The notes beneath the pieces were generated by a model. That model was not told where the DNA came from and did no database searches. It was given only the letters and a program-made list of their open reading frames with translations. The translations under genes and the position numbers were made by a program. Shown one piece after another: positions 15,781 to 22,932 of a stretch of DNA of 40,701 nt. The stretch comes from Nitrosopelagicus sp964511265 (GTDB lineage: Archaea; Thermoproteota; Nitrososphaeria; Nitrososphaerales; Nitrosopumilaceae): the NCBI GenBank assembly GCA_964511265.1, contig CAZEES010000009.1, forward strand, positions 1-40,701, in the 5' to 3' direction. Numbering within the stretch: the first letter of the stretch is position 1; every line of letters begins with the position of its first letter.

Positions 15781-16779
15781 ATGGCAAAGACATGGAAAGA
15801 CGAAGACATCAGTCTTGATCCTATCAAAGACCAAACCATTGCAGTAATTGGATATGGTATCCAAGGAGATGCACAGGCAAACAACATGAAAGATTCTGGT
15901 CTAAAGGTAATTGTTGGTCTAAGAGAAGGTAGTCCAACTTGGAACAAAGCAAAAGATGATGGTCATGAGGTAATGTCAGTAGCCGATGCCACAAAACAGG
16001 CAGACATTGTTCACATTTTACTTCCTGATATGGTTCAAGCCAAAGTGTACAAAGAAGAGATTGGTCCAAACCTTTCAGAAGGAAACGCATTATCATTTTC
16101 ACATGCAGCAGCAATTTACTGGAAATGGATTGATGCCCCAGAAAACGTTGATCTAATTATGGTTGCACCAAAAGGTCCTGGCTCTAAAGTAAGAGAGACA
16201 TATTTGCAAAACTTTGGAACTCCATCAATTGTTGCAGTAGAACAAGACAAGACAGGTAACGCATGGGATAGAACATTAGGAATTGCAAAAGCAATTGGAA
16301 GTGCACGTGCTGGACTAATCCAAACAACATTCAAAGAAGAAGTTGAAACTGATTGGTTTGGAGAACAAGCAGACTTGTGTGGAGGCTCTGCATCAATGGT
16401 AGTTAATGCATTTGAAACACTAGTAGAAGCGGGCTATCAACCAGAGATTGCATACTTTGAGGTATTACACGAATTAAAATTAATTGTAGACATGATTCAA
16501 AGATACGGAATTAATGGAATGTGGAGACGTGTTTCAGAGACTGCAAGATATGGTGGACTAACAAGAGGTCCAATGGTAATGACTTCTGATACTAAAGATA
16601 GAATGAAAAAAGTTCTAGAAATGATCCAAGATGGAACCTTCAACAAAGAATGGATTGACAATTATCAAAATGAAGGAAAGGCGGCATTTGATAAATACAT
16701 GAAAGAATTGGACAATCATCAAATCGAAACTGTAGGAAAACAGATGAGAAAGATGATGTGGCCTGACTCTACTGAATAA
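15781..16779 (+). CDS. ilvC: ketol-acid reductoisomerase (class I)
   Basis: A 332-residue enzyme of valine, leucine and isoleucine synthesis that isomerises and reduces acetolactate or acetohydroxybutyrate with NADPH and Mg. The nucleotide loop GYGIQGDAQANN is at residues 24-35, and R48/S51 in GLREGSPTW are consistent with NADPH preference. The metal-binding EQADLCGG and the EVLHELKLIVD helix are intact. Length is typical of class I. It is transcribed singly and converges on the B12-subunit gene. Confidence 0.96.
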   Translation: MAKTWKDEDISLDPIKDQTIAVIGYGIQGDAQANNMKDSGLKVIVGLREGSPTWNKAKDDGHEVMSVADATKQADIVHILLPDMVQAKVYKEEIGPNLSEGNALSFSHAAAIYWKWIDAPENVDLIMVAPKGPGSKVRETYLQNFGTPSIVAVEQDKTGNAWDRTLGIAKAIGSARAGLIQTTFKEEVETDWFGEQADLCGGSASMVVNAFETLVEAGYQPEIAYFEVLHELKLIVDMIQRYGINGMWRRVSETARYGGLTRGPMVMTSDTKDRMKKVLEMIQDGTFNKEWIDNYQNEGKAAFDKYMKELDNHQIETVGKQMRKMMWPDSTE

Positions 16780-16781
16780 AA

Positions 16782-17204
16782 TTATAATTTTCTTAGTTTA
16801 GAAACGCCTTTTGTTATATGATCTATTATAATATCTAGTGATGTTCCTGGACCAAAGTTTCCTGAAACTCCAGATTTTTCTAATGCCTTTTTATCTTCTT
16901 CAGGGATGACGCCGCCACCAACCACTAACACATCGTTGATCTTTTTCTTTTTCAATTCTTTTACAACTCTTGGAAACAAAGTTCCGTGAGCGCCATTAAG
17001 TAAACTTAGGGCAACAGCATCTGCATCCTCATCTTCTACGATTTGTGCAATTCTATCTGGCGTTGCAAATAATCCTGAATAGATTACCTCCATTCCCGCA
17101 TCTCTAAATGCCCTACAAAGTACTAGTGCGCCTCTGTCATGGCCATCTAGACCTAATTTTGCAACCAGAATTTTGACGCGTCGTGATTGTGCCTTTTGTT
17201 TCAT
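16782..17204 (-). CDS. methylmalonyl-CoA mutase, B12-binding subunit
   Basis: A 140-residue separate cobalamin-binding subunit. The hallmark DGHDRG is at residues 20-25, with H22 the cobalt-ligating histidine; SLLNGAH and VVGGGVIPEED complete the B12 fold. It partners with the catalytic subunit encoded on the opposite strand to convert methylmalonyl-CoA to succinyl-CoA. In ammonia-oxidising archaea this step belongs to the 3-hydroxypropionate/4-hydroxybutyrate carbon-fixation cycle. It diverges from meaB across 78 bases. Confidence 0.93.
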   Translation of the reverse strand: MKQKAQSRRVKILVAKLGLDGHDRGALVLCRAFRDAGMEVIYSGLFATPDRIAQIVEDEDADAVALSLLNGAHGTLFPRVVKELKKKKINDVLVVGGGVIPEEDKKALEKSGVSGNFGPGTSLDIIIDHITKGVSKLRKL

Positions 17205-17282
17205 GGTTTAATTCTCAAAATTTGGCTTTAAAATCTTTCTTTACATCTAAGATTTTTAATCAAGCAAATCAGAGAATTTTGT

Positions 17283-18200
17283 ATGGCACTACTTGCAGAT
17301 TTAAAAAAAGCAAAGCGAGGTGCAATTGCCAAAGCCATCTCCATAATGGAAAATGACCCAAAAGAGGCACGTCAATTAGTAAAAAAAATCTACAAAACCT
17401 CTGGTAAGGCAATCGTAATAGGGATTACAGGTCCTGCAGGTGCCGGAAAGTCCTCGCTAATCAACAAATTATCGATGGAGATGAAAAAATTAAAGACAAA
17501 ACCGGCTGTCTTGGCAGTTGATCCAACCAGCCATGTCACTGGTGGTGCTATCTTAGGTGACCGTGTTAGAATGTCTGAATCCACTGATAGTGGAACATAC
17601 ATACGAAGTATTGCATCGCGTGGCGCAACAGGTGCCATAGCACATTCCGTACGGAACAGCTTACGTATACTAGAATATGCTGGATTCAATCCAATCATAA
17701 TAGAAAGTGTTGGAGCAGGTCAGACTGAAATTGATATATCAAAGATTGCTGACATCACGGTTGTTACATTTAATCCTCATACTGGAGACAGTATCCAAAC
17801 CATCAAGGCAGGAATTACAGAAATTGGTGATATCTATTTGGTAAACAAGAGTGACTTGGATGGTGCAACTCAGCTATTCCAAGCATTGCAGGACTTTATT
17901 GGAACCGCTGAAGAGGAGACTGTAATTATCAAGACATCTGTAAAGAAAAACAAGGGAATCAAGGAATTGGCTACAAAACTAAAAGTATTGATGAAACAAA
18001 AGGCAAAGGACAAAAAAAGTTCAGAGAAAATTCGCTTGGAATTGGAACTGGAAGATATTATTTTAAATAACGTCAGGCAAGAAATTTCAACAATGATTGA
18101 TAAAAGCAAATCATTTTCCTCATATCTAAAAAAAGTTCAAGATAAAAAGATGGACCCATTTGAGGCAGCAGACAAGCTGACAAAAAATTTCATAAAGTGA
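17283..18200 (+). CDS. meaB: methylmalonyl-CoA mutase chaperone GTPase
   Basis: A 305-residue G3E-family P-loop GTPase (ArgK/MeaB). G1 is GPAGAGKSS (residues 50-58), DPTSHVTGGAILGDRVRM is the diagnostic switch region, and VNKSD is G4. MeaB gates cobalamin loading and protects the mutase from inactivation. Its gene precedes the mutase large subunit by 6 bases, and all partners are here, so the role is secure by context. Confidence 0.94.
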   Translation: MALLADLKKAKRGAIAKAISIMENDPKEARQLVKKIYKTSGKAIVIGITGPAGAGKSSLINKLSMEMKKLKTKPAVLAVDPTSHVTGGAILGDRVRMSESTDSGTYIRSIASRGATGAIAHSVRNSLRILEYAGFNPIIIESVGAGQTEIDISKIADITVVTFNPHTGDSIQTIKAGITEIGDIYLVNKSDLDGATQLFQALQDFIGTAEEETVIIKTSVKKNKGIKELATKLKVLMKQKAKDKKSSEKIRLELELEDIILNNVRQEISTMIDKSKSFSSYLKKVQDKKMDPFEAADKLTKNFIK

Positions 18201-18206
18201 TCACAC

Positions 18207-19805
18207 ATGGTAACAAAAAAGAAAGCAAAACCCGCACCAAAGCAATACGTAACCGACTCTAGCATTCCGATTAAACCATTTTATCAAAAGTCTACAAAAA
18301 AGAGACCGAAAGAAGAACCAGGCAAGTTCCCATTTACGCGAGGCATTCATCAGGGAATGTATCGTGATAGATTCTGGACAATGCGTCAGTACGCTGGATT
18401 TGGTGATGCTGCACAAAGTAACAAAAGATACAAGTTCATGCTGGAAAAAGGTCAGACCGGAATCTCAATGGCATTTGACTTGCCAACGCAGATTGGTCAT
18501 GATCCTGATGCGCCCCAAGCAGAAGGAGAAGTTGGAAAGGTCGGCGTATCGATATCGTCACTAAAAGACATGCAGACCGTATTCGATGGAATTGAACTGG
18601 GCAAGGTCTCAACATCAATGACAATTAACGCAACAGCATCCACCTTGCTAGCATATTATATCGCAGTAGGACAATCACAGGGATTTTCCAGTAAGCAGTT
18701 ACGAGGAACAACACAAAACGATATCCTCAAAGAATACATTGCAAGGAACACGTACATCTATCCACCAGAACCATCGATGCGTATTATTGGTGATATGATC
18801 GGATACTGTGCAACCGAAGTTCCACAATGGTATCCTGTCTCCATCTCTGGATATCATATACGAGAGGCAGGCTCTACTGCAGTGCAAGAAATTGCATTTA
18901 CCATAGCAAACGCCATTCAATATATTGAGACATGCATAGAACAGGGATTGAAAATTGATGAGTTTGCACCACGGTTGTCATTCTTCTTCTGTTGCACCAT
19001 TGAGTTCTTTGAAGAGATTGCAAAGTTTAGAGTTGCAAGAAAAATTTATGCAAAAATTCTAAAAGAAAGATTTCATGCAAAAAATGAAAAATCATTACAA
19101 TTAAAATTTCACACTCAAACAAGCGGTGAATCCCTTACCGCACAGCAACCCGACAACAACATAGTACGTGTTGCAATGCAGACTATGGCTGCTGTTCTGG
19201 GTGGAACGCAATCACTTCATACCAATTCAAGAGATGAGGCATTGGCACTACCAACTGAAGAGTCTGCAAAGATTGCACTAAGAACACAACAAATTGTTGC
19301 ATCTGAATCTGGAATAACAAAAACAGTAGATCCGATGGCGGGCTCCCACTATCTAGAAGAACTATGTGATGAGATTGAAGAACAGACATGGGCATATCTC
19401 AAAAAGATTGACAAGATGGGTGGCTCACTCAAAGCAATTGAAAAGGGATTCTTCCAGGGTGAGATTAGACAAAATGCATATCGCATCAAAAAGGAGGTAG
19501 ACGATACATCCCGAGTTCTAGTTGGTGTCAACAAATTTGTAGATGAGGTTGAGGCAAAGCAAAAGCTTCTCAGAATTGACGATTCATTAGGCGCAAAACA
19601 AGAAAAGGCAATCAAGGCATTGCGCAAGTCTAGAGACAACAAAAAGACCGCTAGTGCACTATCAAAATTACAGGCAGCAGCAGATACGGACAAAAATCTA
19701 ATGCCATTCATCTTAAATTCAGTCAAGACATATGCTACAACTGGAGAAATCAGCAACACACTACGAGAGGTATTTGGTGAGTACCGACCAAAGGAGATAT
19801 TCTAG
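18207..19805 (+). CDS. methylmalonyl-CoA mutase, large catalytic subunit
   Basis: A 532-residue TIM-barrel subunit that isomerises (R)-methylmalonyl-CoA to succinyl-CoA together with the B12 subunit. Family blocks are FPFTRGIHQGMYRDRFWTMR, RYKFMLEKGQTGISMAFDLP, SMTINATA, HTQTSGESLTAQQP and GGTQSLHTNSRDEALALP. The B12 domain is absent, as expected for the split archaeal type. The first 20 residues are a Lys/Pro-rich tail. It is followed by the epimerase gene with no gap. Confidence 0.95.
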   Translation: MVTKKKAKPAPKQYVTDSSIPIKPFYQKSTKKRPKEEPGKFPFTRGIHQGMYRDRFWTMRQYAGFGDAAQSNKRYKFMLEKGQTGISMAFDLPTQIGHDPDAPQAEGEVGKVGVSISSLKDMQTVFDGIELGKVSTSMTINATASTLLAYYIAVGQSQGFSSKQLRGTTQNDILKEYIARNTYIYPPEPSMRIIGDMIGYCATEVPQWYPVSISGYHIREAGSTAVQEIAFTIANAIQYIETCIEQGLKIDEFAPRLSFFFCCTIEFFEEIAKFRVARKIYAKILKERFHAKNEKSLQLKFHTQTSGESLTAQQPDNNIVRVAMQTMAAVLGGTQSLHTNSRDEALALPTEESAKIALRTQQIVASESGITKTVDPMAGSHYLEELCDEIEEQTWAYLKKIDKMGGSLKAIEKGFFQGEIRQNAYRIKKEVDDTSRVLVGVNKFVDEVEAKQKLLRIDDSLGAKQEKAIKALRKSRDNKKTASALSKLQAAADTDKNLMPFILNSVKTYATTGEISNTLREVFGEYRPKEIF

Positions 19806-20201
19806 ATGAAAATTGATCATATAGCAATTGCAGTAAATGACGTGGAGGCATCTGCTAAAATTTACCAGCAAGCACTTGGCATCGATGAGATTGAATTTGA
19901 AACAGTTGAATCTGAAGGTGTTAAGGTCGCAATCATCCCAATGGAAAATGGCAGAATTGAATTAATGCAGCCAACCCGAGATGATAGTCCAATCAAAAAG
20001 TTTCTTGATAAAAAAGGACAGGGGTTACATCACATGGCATTGGAAACTGACAATATCGAAGGCGAGGTAGAACGAATGGAAGGATGTGGGGTTCAATTTT
20101 TGGGTCAAGTCCGTCCAGGCTCAGCTGGAACCAAAGTTACATTCATTCATCCAAAATCACTAGAAGGCGTCTTGGCAGAATTATGTTCTCATCCAAAATA
20201 A
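19806..20201 (+). CDS. mce: methylmalonyl-CoA epimerase
   Basis: A 131-residue glyoxalase-fold enzyme that interconverts (S)- and (R)-methylmalonyl-CoA. Metal-ligand candidates are H5 (KIDHIAIAV), H76 (GLHHMAL) and E125 (GVLAEL), with family-typical GRIELMQP. The start codon directly follows the mutase stop, so meaB, the mutase and the epimerase form one transcription unit that links propionyl-CoA carboxylation to succinyl-CoA in the carbon-fixation cycle. Confidence 0.94.
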   Translation: MKIDHIAIAVNDVEASAKIYQQALGIDEIEFETVESEGVKVAIIPMENGRIELMQPTRDDSPIKKFLDKKGQGLHHMALETDNIEGEVERMEGCGVQFLGQVRPGSAGTKVTFIHPKSLEGVLAELCSHPK

Positions 20202-20224
20202 AAAAACAGGAAGCGATATGGAAA

Positions 20225-20329
20225 ATGGATAATTTTGATGCAATTAAAACAAGACGTGCAATTAAGAAATTTGATAACACCTACAAAATGAGTCCTGAAT
20301 TGTTAAATTGGTCATTTTCTTACAATTAA
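20225..20329 (+). pseudogene. nitroreductase N-terminal remnant
   Basis: A 34-residue frame beginning MDNFDAIKTRRAIKKFD, the characteristic start of FMN-dependent nitroreductases (an Arg-Arg pair that contacts flavin phosphate). After MSPELL the frame loses similarity (NWSFSYN) and stops; the other 150 or so residues are missing from the following DNA. It most likely records an internal deletion. Codon choice matches the neighbours. Confidence 0.6.
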
Positions 20330-20330
20330 T

Positions 20331-20417
20331 ATGAATGACAAACAGGTTATGGGGGTAGTAATTGTATTGTTCAGTGTAATTGGCCTATTTCTTGGTGTAT
20401 CTGGCTTTTTTGATTAG
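20331..20417 (+). CDS. 28-residue single-helix membrane micro-protein
   Basis: ATG at 20331 opens a 28-codon frame with a charged N-terminus (MNDKQ), one hydrophobic helix (VMGVVIVLFSVIGLFLGVSG) and FFD at the end. A TTAAAT-type TATA about 28 bases upstream lies inside the nitroreductase remnant. Such tiny membrane proteins are real in archaea, but length gives weak support here. Confidence 0.4.
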   Translation: MNDKQVMGVVIVLFSVIGLFLGVSGFFD

Positions 20418-20456
20418 CATAAATTGTTAAATCTATCAAATTAACAAAATATTCAC

Positions 20457-20711
20457 TTGAATCCATATTTCGTTGCATTATTTGTCATGGTAATTGCAAT
20501 TGTACCTAGTGTTGCCTTTGCTGAAACTGTTATGGATAAGGATGTATTTGCTCCTGGTTCACAGTTTGACTCTAAACCGCTAGATGAGGCTCAGCAAGAA
20601 GATCAGGATTTAGCTGACATTTGGACATATTCCATAATTATTGTAATTGGTATAATTATTGCAAGAATTGTATTTCAGGTAGTAAAGAAAAGAATGTCAA
20701 GATCTACCTAG
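20457..20711 (+). CDS. small exported/membrane protein
   Basis: An 84-residue protein from a TTG start with a signal peptide (cleavage likely after AFA, residue 22), a short acidic extracytoplasmic stretch, a transmembrane helix at about 57-75 and a basic C-terminus (KKRMSRST). Its end overlaps the convergent regulator gene by 15 bases. No family recognised. Confidence 0.6.
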   Translation: MNPYFVALFVMVIAIVPSVAFAETVMDKDVFAPGSQFDSKPLDEAQQEDQDLADIWTYSIIIVIGIIIARIVFQVVKKRMSRST

Positions 20712-21266
20712 TTTGTTAAAACAATCTGCACACAAGTCATCTCGAGTAGTCATTCCACGTGGTAATTTGAAATTGAATTTTCTTACAGCTGAGACTGAAA
20801 ATTTTTGCATCAATCCTTTAAGCTCTTTTTTACATTTGTAGCAAAGATGTTTTCCTTCCAAAAGAAATCTTAAATTTAATCTGCTTAGAGTTGGTAAATC
20901 CGTCACACCAAAAAATACCATCATATTTACCATGAATGGATTCTCTATGATTATTTGATCAAGTTGGTCTCTTTCACCTGCTATTGCCAAATCAAGCATT
21001 TCTCTCCATTTTACCCGTAATATCTCTAAATATTCTTGAATTTTTATCTCCCCTTTGTCTGTTAACTCAATGAGTAATTTTTTCTGTCCTAATAGACCTG
21101 TACTTGATGTTGATCTTATCATCTCACTGTTATCTAAAATATCTAAAATTTTTACCAGTTCATCCTTTTTCAAATGCACTCCATTTTTTATGCCTCCAAA
21201 TGTTGTGAGACCTTTTTTGATTGCACCCATCACTTTCAAATCGGTTGTATCTAATTCCACAAACAA
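20697..21266 (-). CDS. winged-helix protein with C-terminal zinc ribbon
   Basis: A 189-residue protein. Residues 1-80 look like a winged helix (TFGGIKNGVHLKKDELVKILDILDNSEMI, then a beta-wing ending LIELTDKGE). A helical middle follows, then a four-cysteine zinc site: CYKC at about 142-145 and CADC near 181. The architecture suggests a DNA-binding regulator; the target is unknown. It diverges from parB across 174 bases that contain a palindromic TATA. Confidence 0.7.
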   Translation of the reverse strand: MFVELDTTDLKVMGAIKKGLTTFGGIKNGVHLKKDELVKILDILDNSEMIRSTSSTGLLGQKKLLIELTDKGEIKIQEYLEILRVKWREMLDLAIAGERDQLDQIIIENPFMVNMMVFFGVTDLPTLSRLNLRFLLEGKHLCYKCKKELKGLMQKFSVSAVRKFNFKLPRGMTTRDDLCADCFNKLGRS

Positions 21267-21334
21267 ATAAAATTCTACTATCTTAAAAATGTCGACTCTC
21301 TGTCACTTTTTCAAATTTTTATGCATCTGAAACT

Positions 21335-21348
21335 GTTTATATATAAAC
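21335..21348. promoter_or_regulatory. palindromic TATA box between regulator and parB
   Basis: GTTTATATATAAAC is a perfect 14-base palindrome near the middle of the 174-base divergent region. Predicted transcription starts would leave a leader of roughly 70 bases for parB and 50 for the minus-strand gene, longer than the leaderless norm here. Confidence 0.5.
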
Positions 21349-21373
21349 TCTAATTGGATTCTGTTCTTTTCAC

Positions 21374-21397
21374 ATGACAATTCTTATCAAAAATTAA
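21374..21397 (+). other. possible upstream mini-ORF in parB leader
   Basis: ATG ACA ATT CTT ATC AAA AAT TAA begins about 32 bases after the centre of the palindromic TATA and encodes MTILIKN in a different frame from ParB (ATG 21441). It could be the first start codon met on this transcript and so influence parB translation. A 7-codon frame can easily be chance. Confidence 0.25.
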
Positions 21398-21440
21398 TTC
21401 AAATCAACAAGTCTAAGTATCTCTATTTCTCACATTCCAC

Positions 21441-22301
21441 ATGGACCATTTTGATTCTAGTATAATTGAACCAATTGAAATGCGTATGGTAAAACCATCT
21501 CCATTTGAAGTTAGACATAAAATTGACAAAAAATCTCCCGAGTTTCGTTCTCTTGTAAAAAGTATTACAGAACATGGTTTGTTACAACCAATCTTGGTTC
21601 GACCTATTTCTCATGGATTTGAGATTGTTGCTGGATACCGGAGATTTGAGGCATGTCGTTCTTTACGCTGGCGTCACATACAATCCAAAATTCGAGAGTT
21701 ATCTGACAAGCAGACATATGAGATTCAACTAACTGAAAACATCCAAAGACAATCTCTCAGTCCTCTGGAAGAGGCCGAGGCATTCAAAATATACGTTGAT
21801 GATTTTGGTTGGGGTGGTGTTTCTGAACTTGCAAATAAAATTGAAAAAAGTGAAGAATATGTCTCCCACAGAATTCAGTTACTAAAACTTCCATCAGATA
21901 CAAAAAAGCAATTGATGCAAAACACTATCTCTGTCAGTCAAAGTCTGGAACTTTTGGGGGTTCCTTCTGATGAACAAGCTGAGATGACTAAAAGAATTAC
22001 CGATGAAAATCTCACTATACGACAGATTCGCTCGATCAAAAAATCAAAATCACCAAAAAAGGATCCCTTAGAGACTAAAAAAGAACAGTCTTATAGAATT
22101 ACCAAAAAGACCAAACTTGGTCTCAAAATGGCTCTATCCCGAATTGATTCTGTGGCAAACGAGGCTCATACTATATCTGACCCAAAAATTAGGCGTGAAG
22201 TAATCACATACATGATGGATTTGAGGTATAAGATACACGAGTTACTTGATCAGACAATTCATTTTGAAAGAATAACTCTAAAGAAAAATCTCAAACTTTG
22301 A
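21441..22301 (+). CDS. ParB/Spo0J-family nuclease-HTH protein
   Basis: A 286-residue protein with a ParB-N domain at about residues 10-100 (LVKSITEHGLLQPILVRP, GYRRFEACR, LTENIQRQSLSPLEEAEAF) and a KorB-like HTH at about 110-200 (VSELANKIEKSEEYVSHRIQLLKLP), followed by a basic linker and a helical C-terminus. Canonical ParB proteins bind parS, use CTP and work with ParA. No ParA lies nearby, so this may be a transcription factor, a chromosome-organising protein, or an origin-linked protein acting alone. It converges on the Lrp-family gene with no gap. Confidence 0.88.
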   Translation: MDHFDSSIIEPIEMRMVKPSPFEVRHKIDKKSPEFRSLVKSITEHGLLQPILVRPISHGFEIVAGYRRFEACRSLRWRHIQSKIRELSDKQTYEIQLTENIQRQSLSPLEEAEAFKIYVDDFGWGGVSELANKIEKSEEYVSHRIQLLKLPSDTKKQLMQNTISVSQSLELLGVPSDEQAEMTKRITDENLTIRQIRSIKKSKSPKKDPLETKKEQSYRITKKTKLGLKMALSRIDSVANEAHTISDPKIRREVITYMMDLRYKIHELLDQTIHFERITLKKNLKL

Positions 22302-22835
22302 TCAAAGGAATGGTGGCATCCATTCTTTAAGGAACTCTCTGTGCTCTTTTCTTGTATATGATAGGGCATGTAATGAGACCTCTTTTGTTGGAACAAAGTC
22401 GTAGATCTGATATGTCTGAATTATGTCTCCAAACAGATTTCTAAATATGTCTGTCTCTTCATCTGCAATGTCCACAGATGGAAATGCTCTGATTGTAATC
22501 CAGTCCAGTCCGCCTTTTGTACTTCCAGAAAAGACTACAAATGGTGCATCTTTAAGATATTTTTCCAAACTCTCTGTCCTCTTTTTTAACGATTGAGAAA
22601 CTTTGAATGTAAGTAGCGTAGTTCTGATAATTCTCTGTGGAATTTTCTTTGGGTTTATGGTGATGGAGTATCCGGTGATCACTCCTTCCTCTGTTAATTT
22701 TGAAATTCTTGATTCAATCTCTTCTCGTGAAATGTTATGACCAAAGCCTCTGAGAAAATCCCAAATCTCTGCAGAATCTTGTCTGGAATCCTTTGACAAT
22801 GTGGAAAGAATTAGCTCATCAATCTCATCTGTCAT
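22302..22835 (-). CDS. Lrp/AsnC-family transcription regulator
   Basis: A 177-residue protein with an N-terminal winged HTH (IDELILSTLSKDSRQDSAEIWDFL, then EIESRISKLTEEGVITGYSITINPKKI) and a C-terminal alpha/beta ligand-sensing region (RAM-like, about 70-160). It diverges from the symporter-USP gene, and an inverted repeat lies between the two promoters. Regulation of the urea-type transporter by nitrogen or amino-acid status is a reasonable inference from position. Confidence 0.82.
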   Translation of the reverse strand: MTDEIDELILSTLSKDSRQDSAEIWDFLRGFGHNISREEIESRISKLTEEGVITGYSITINPKKIPQRIIRTTLLTFKVSQSLKKRTESLEKYLKDAPFVVFSGSTKGGLDWITIRAFPSVDIADEETDIFRNLFGDIIQTYQIYDFVPTKEVSLHALSYTRKEHREFLKEWMPPFL

Positions 22836-22881
22836 AAATGCTAATACGCTATTAGAATATGTAAAAGTTTCAATAATTCTC

Positions 22882-22896
22882 GTGCCTGATTGGCAC
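22882..22896. promoter_or_regulatory. candidate operator GTGCC-N5-GGCAC
   Basis: A perfect 5-base inverted repeat with a 5-base spacer. It ends 6 bases before the TTTAAATA box (22903-22910) of the symporter gene and about 20 bases upstream of the Lrp-gene TATA (about 22853-22862). The placement fits an activator or autoregulatory site. Confidence 0.45.
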
Positions 22897-22932
22897 TATT
22901 TGTTTAAATAATGATTGTGAGATTTCTAGTGA

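Noticed and set aside
19349..19759. 136-codon minus-strand frame inside the mutase gene
   Set aside because: Antisense shadow of a conserved enzyme gene.
20084..20329. 81-codon frame spanning the epimerase end and the nitroreductase start
   Set aside because: Its first part is the epimerase gene read in another frame; only the last 34 codons, in frame from ATG 20225, resemble a protein family.
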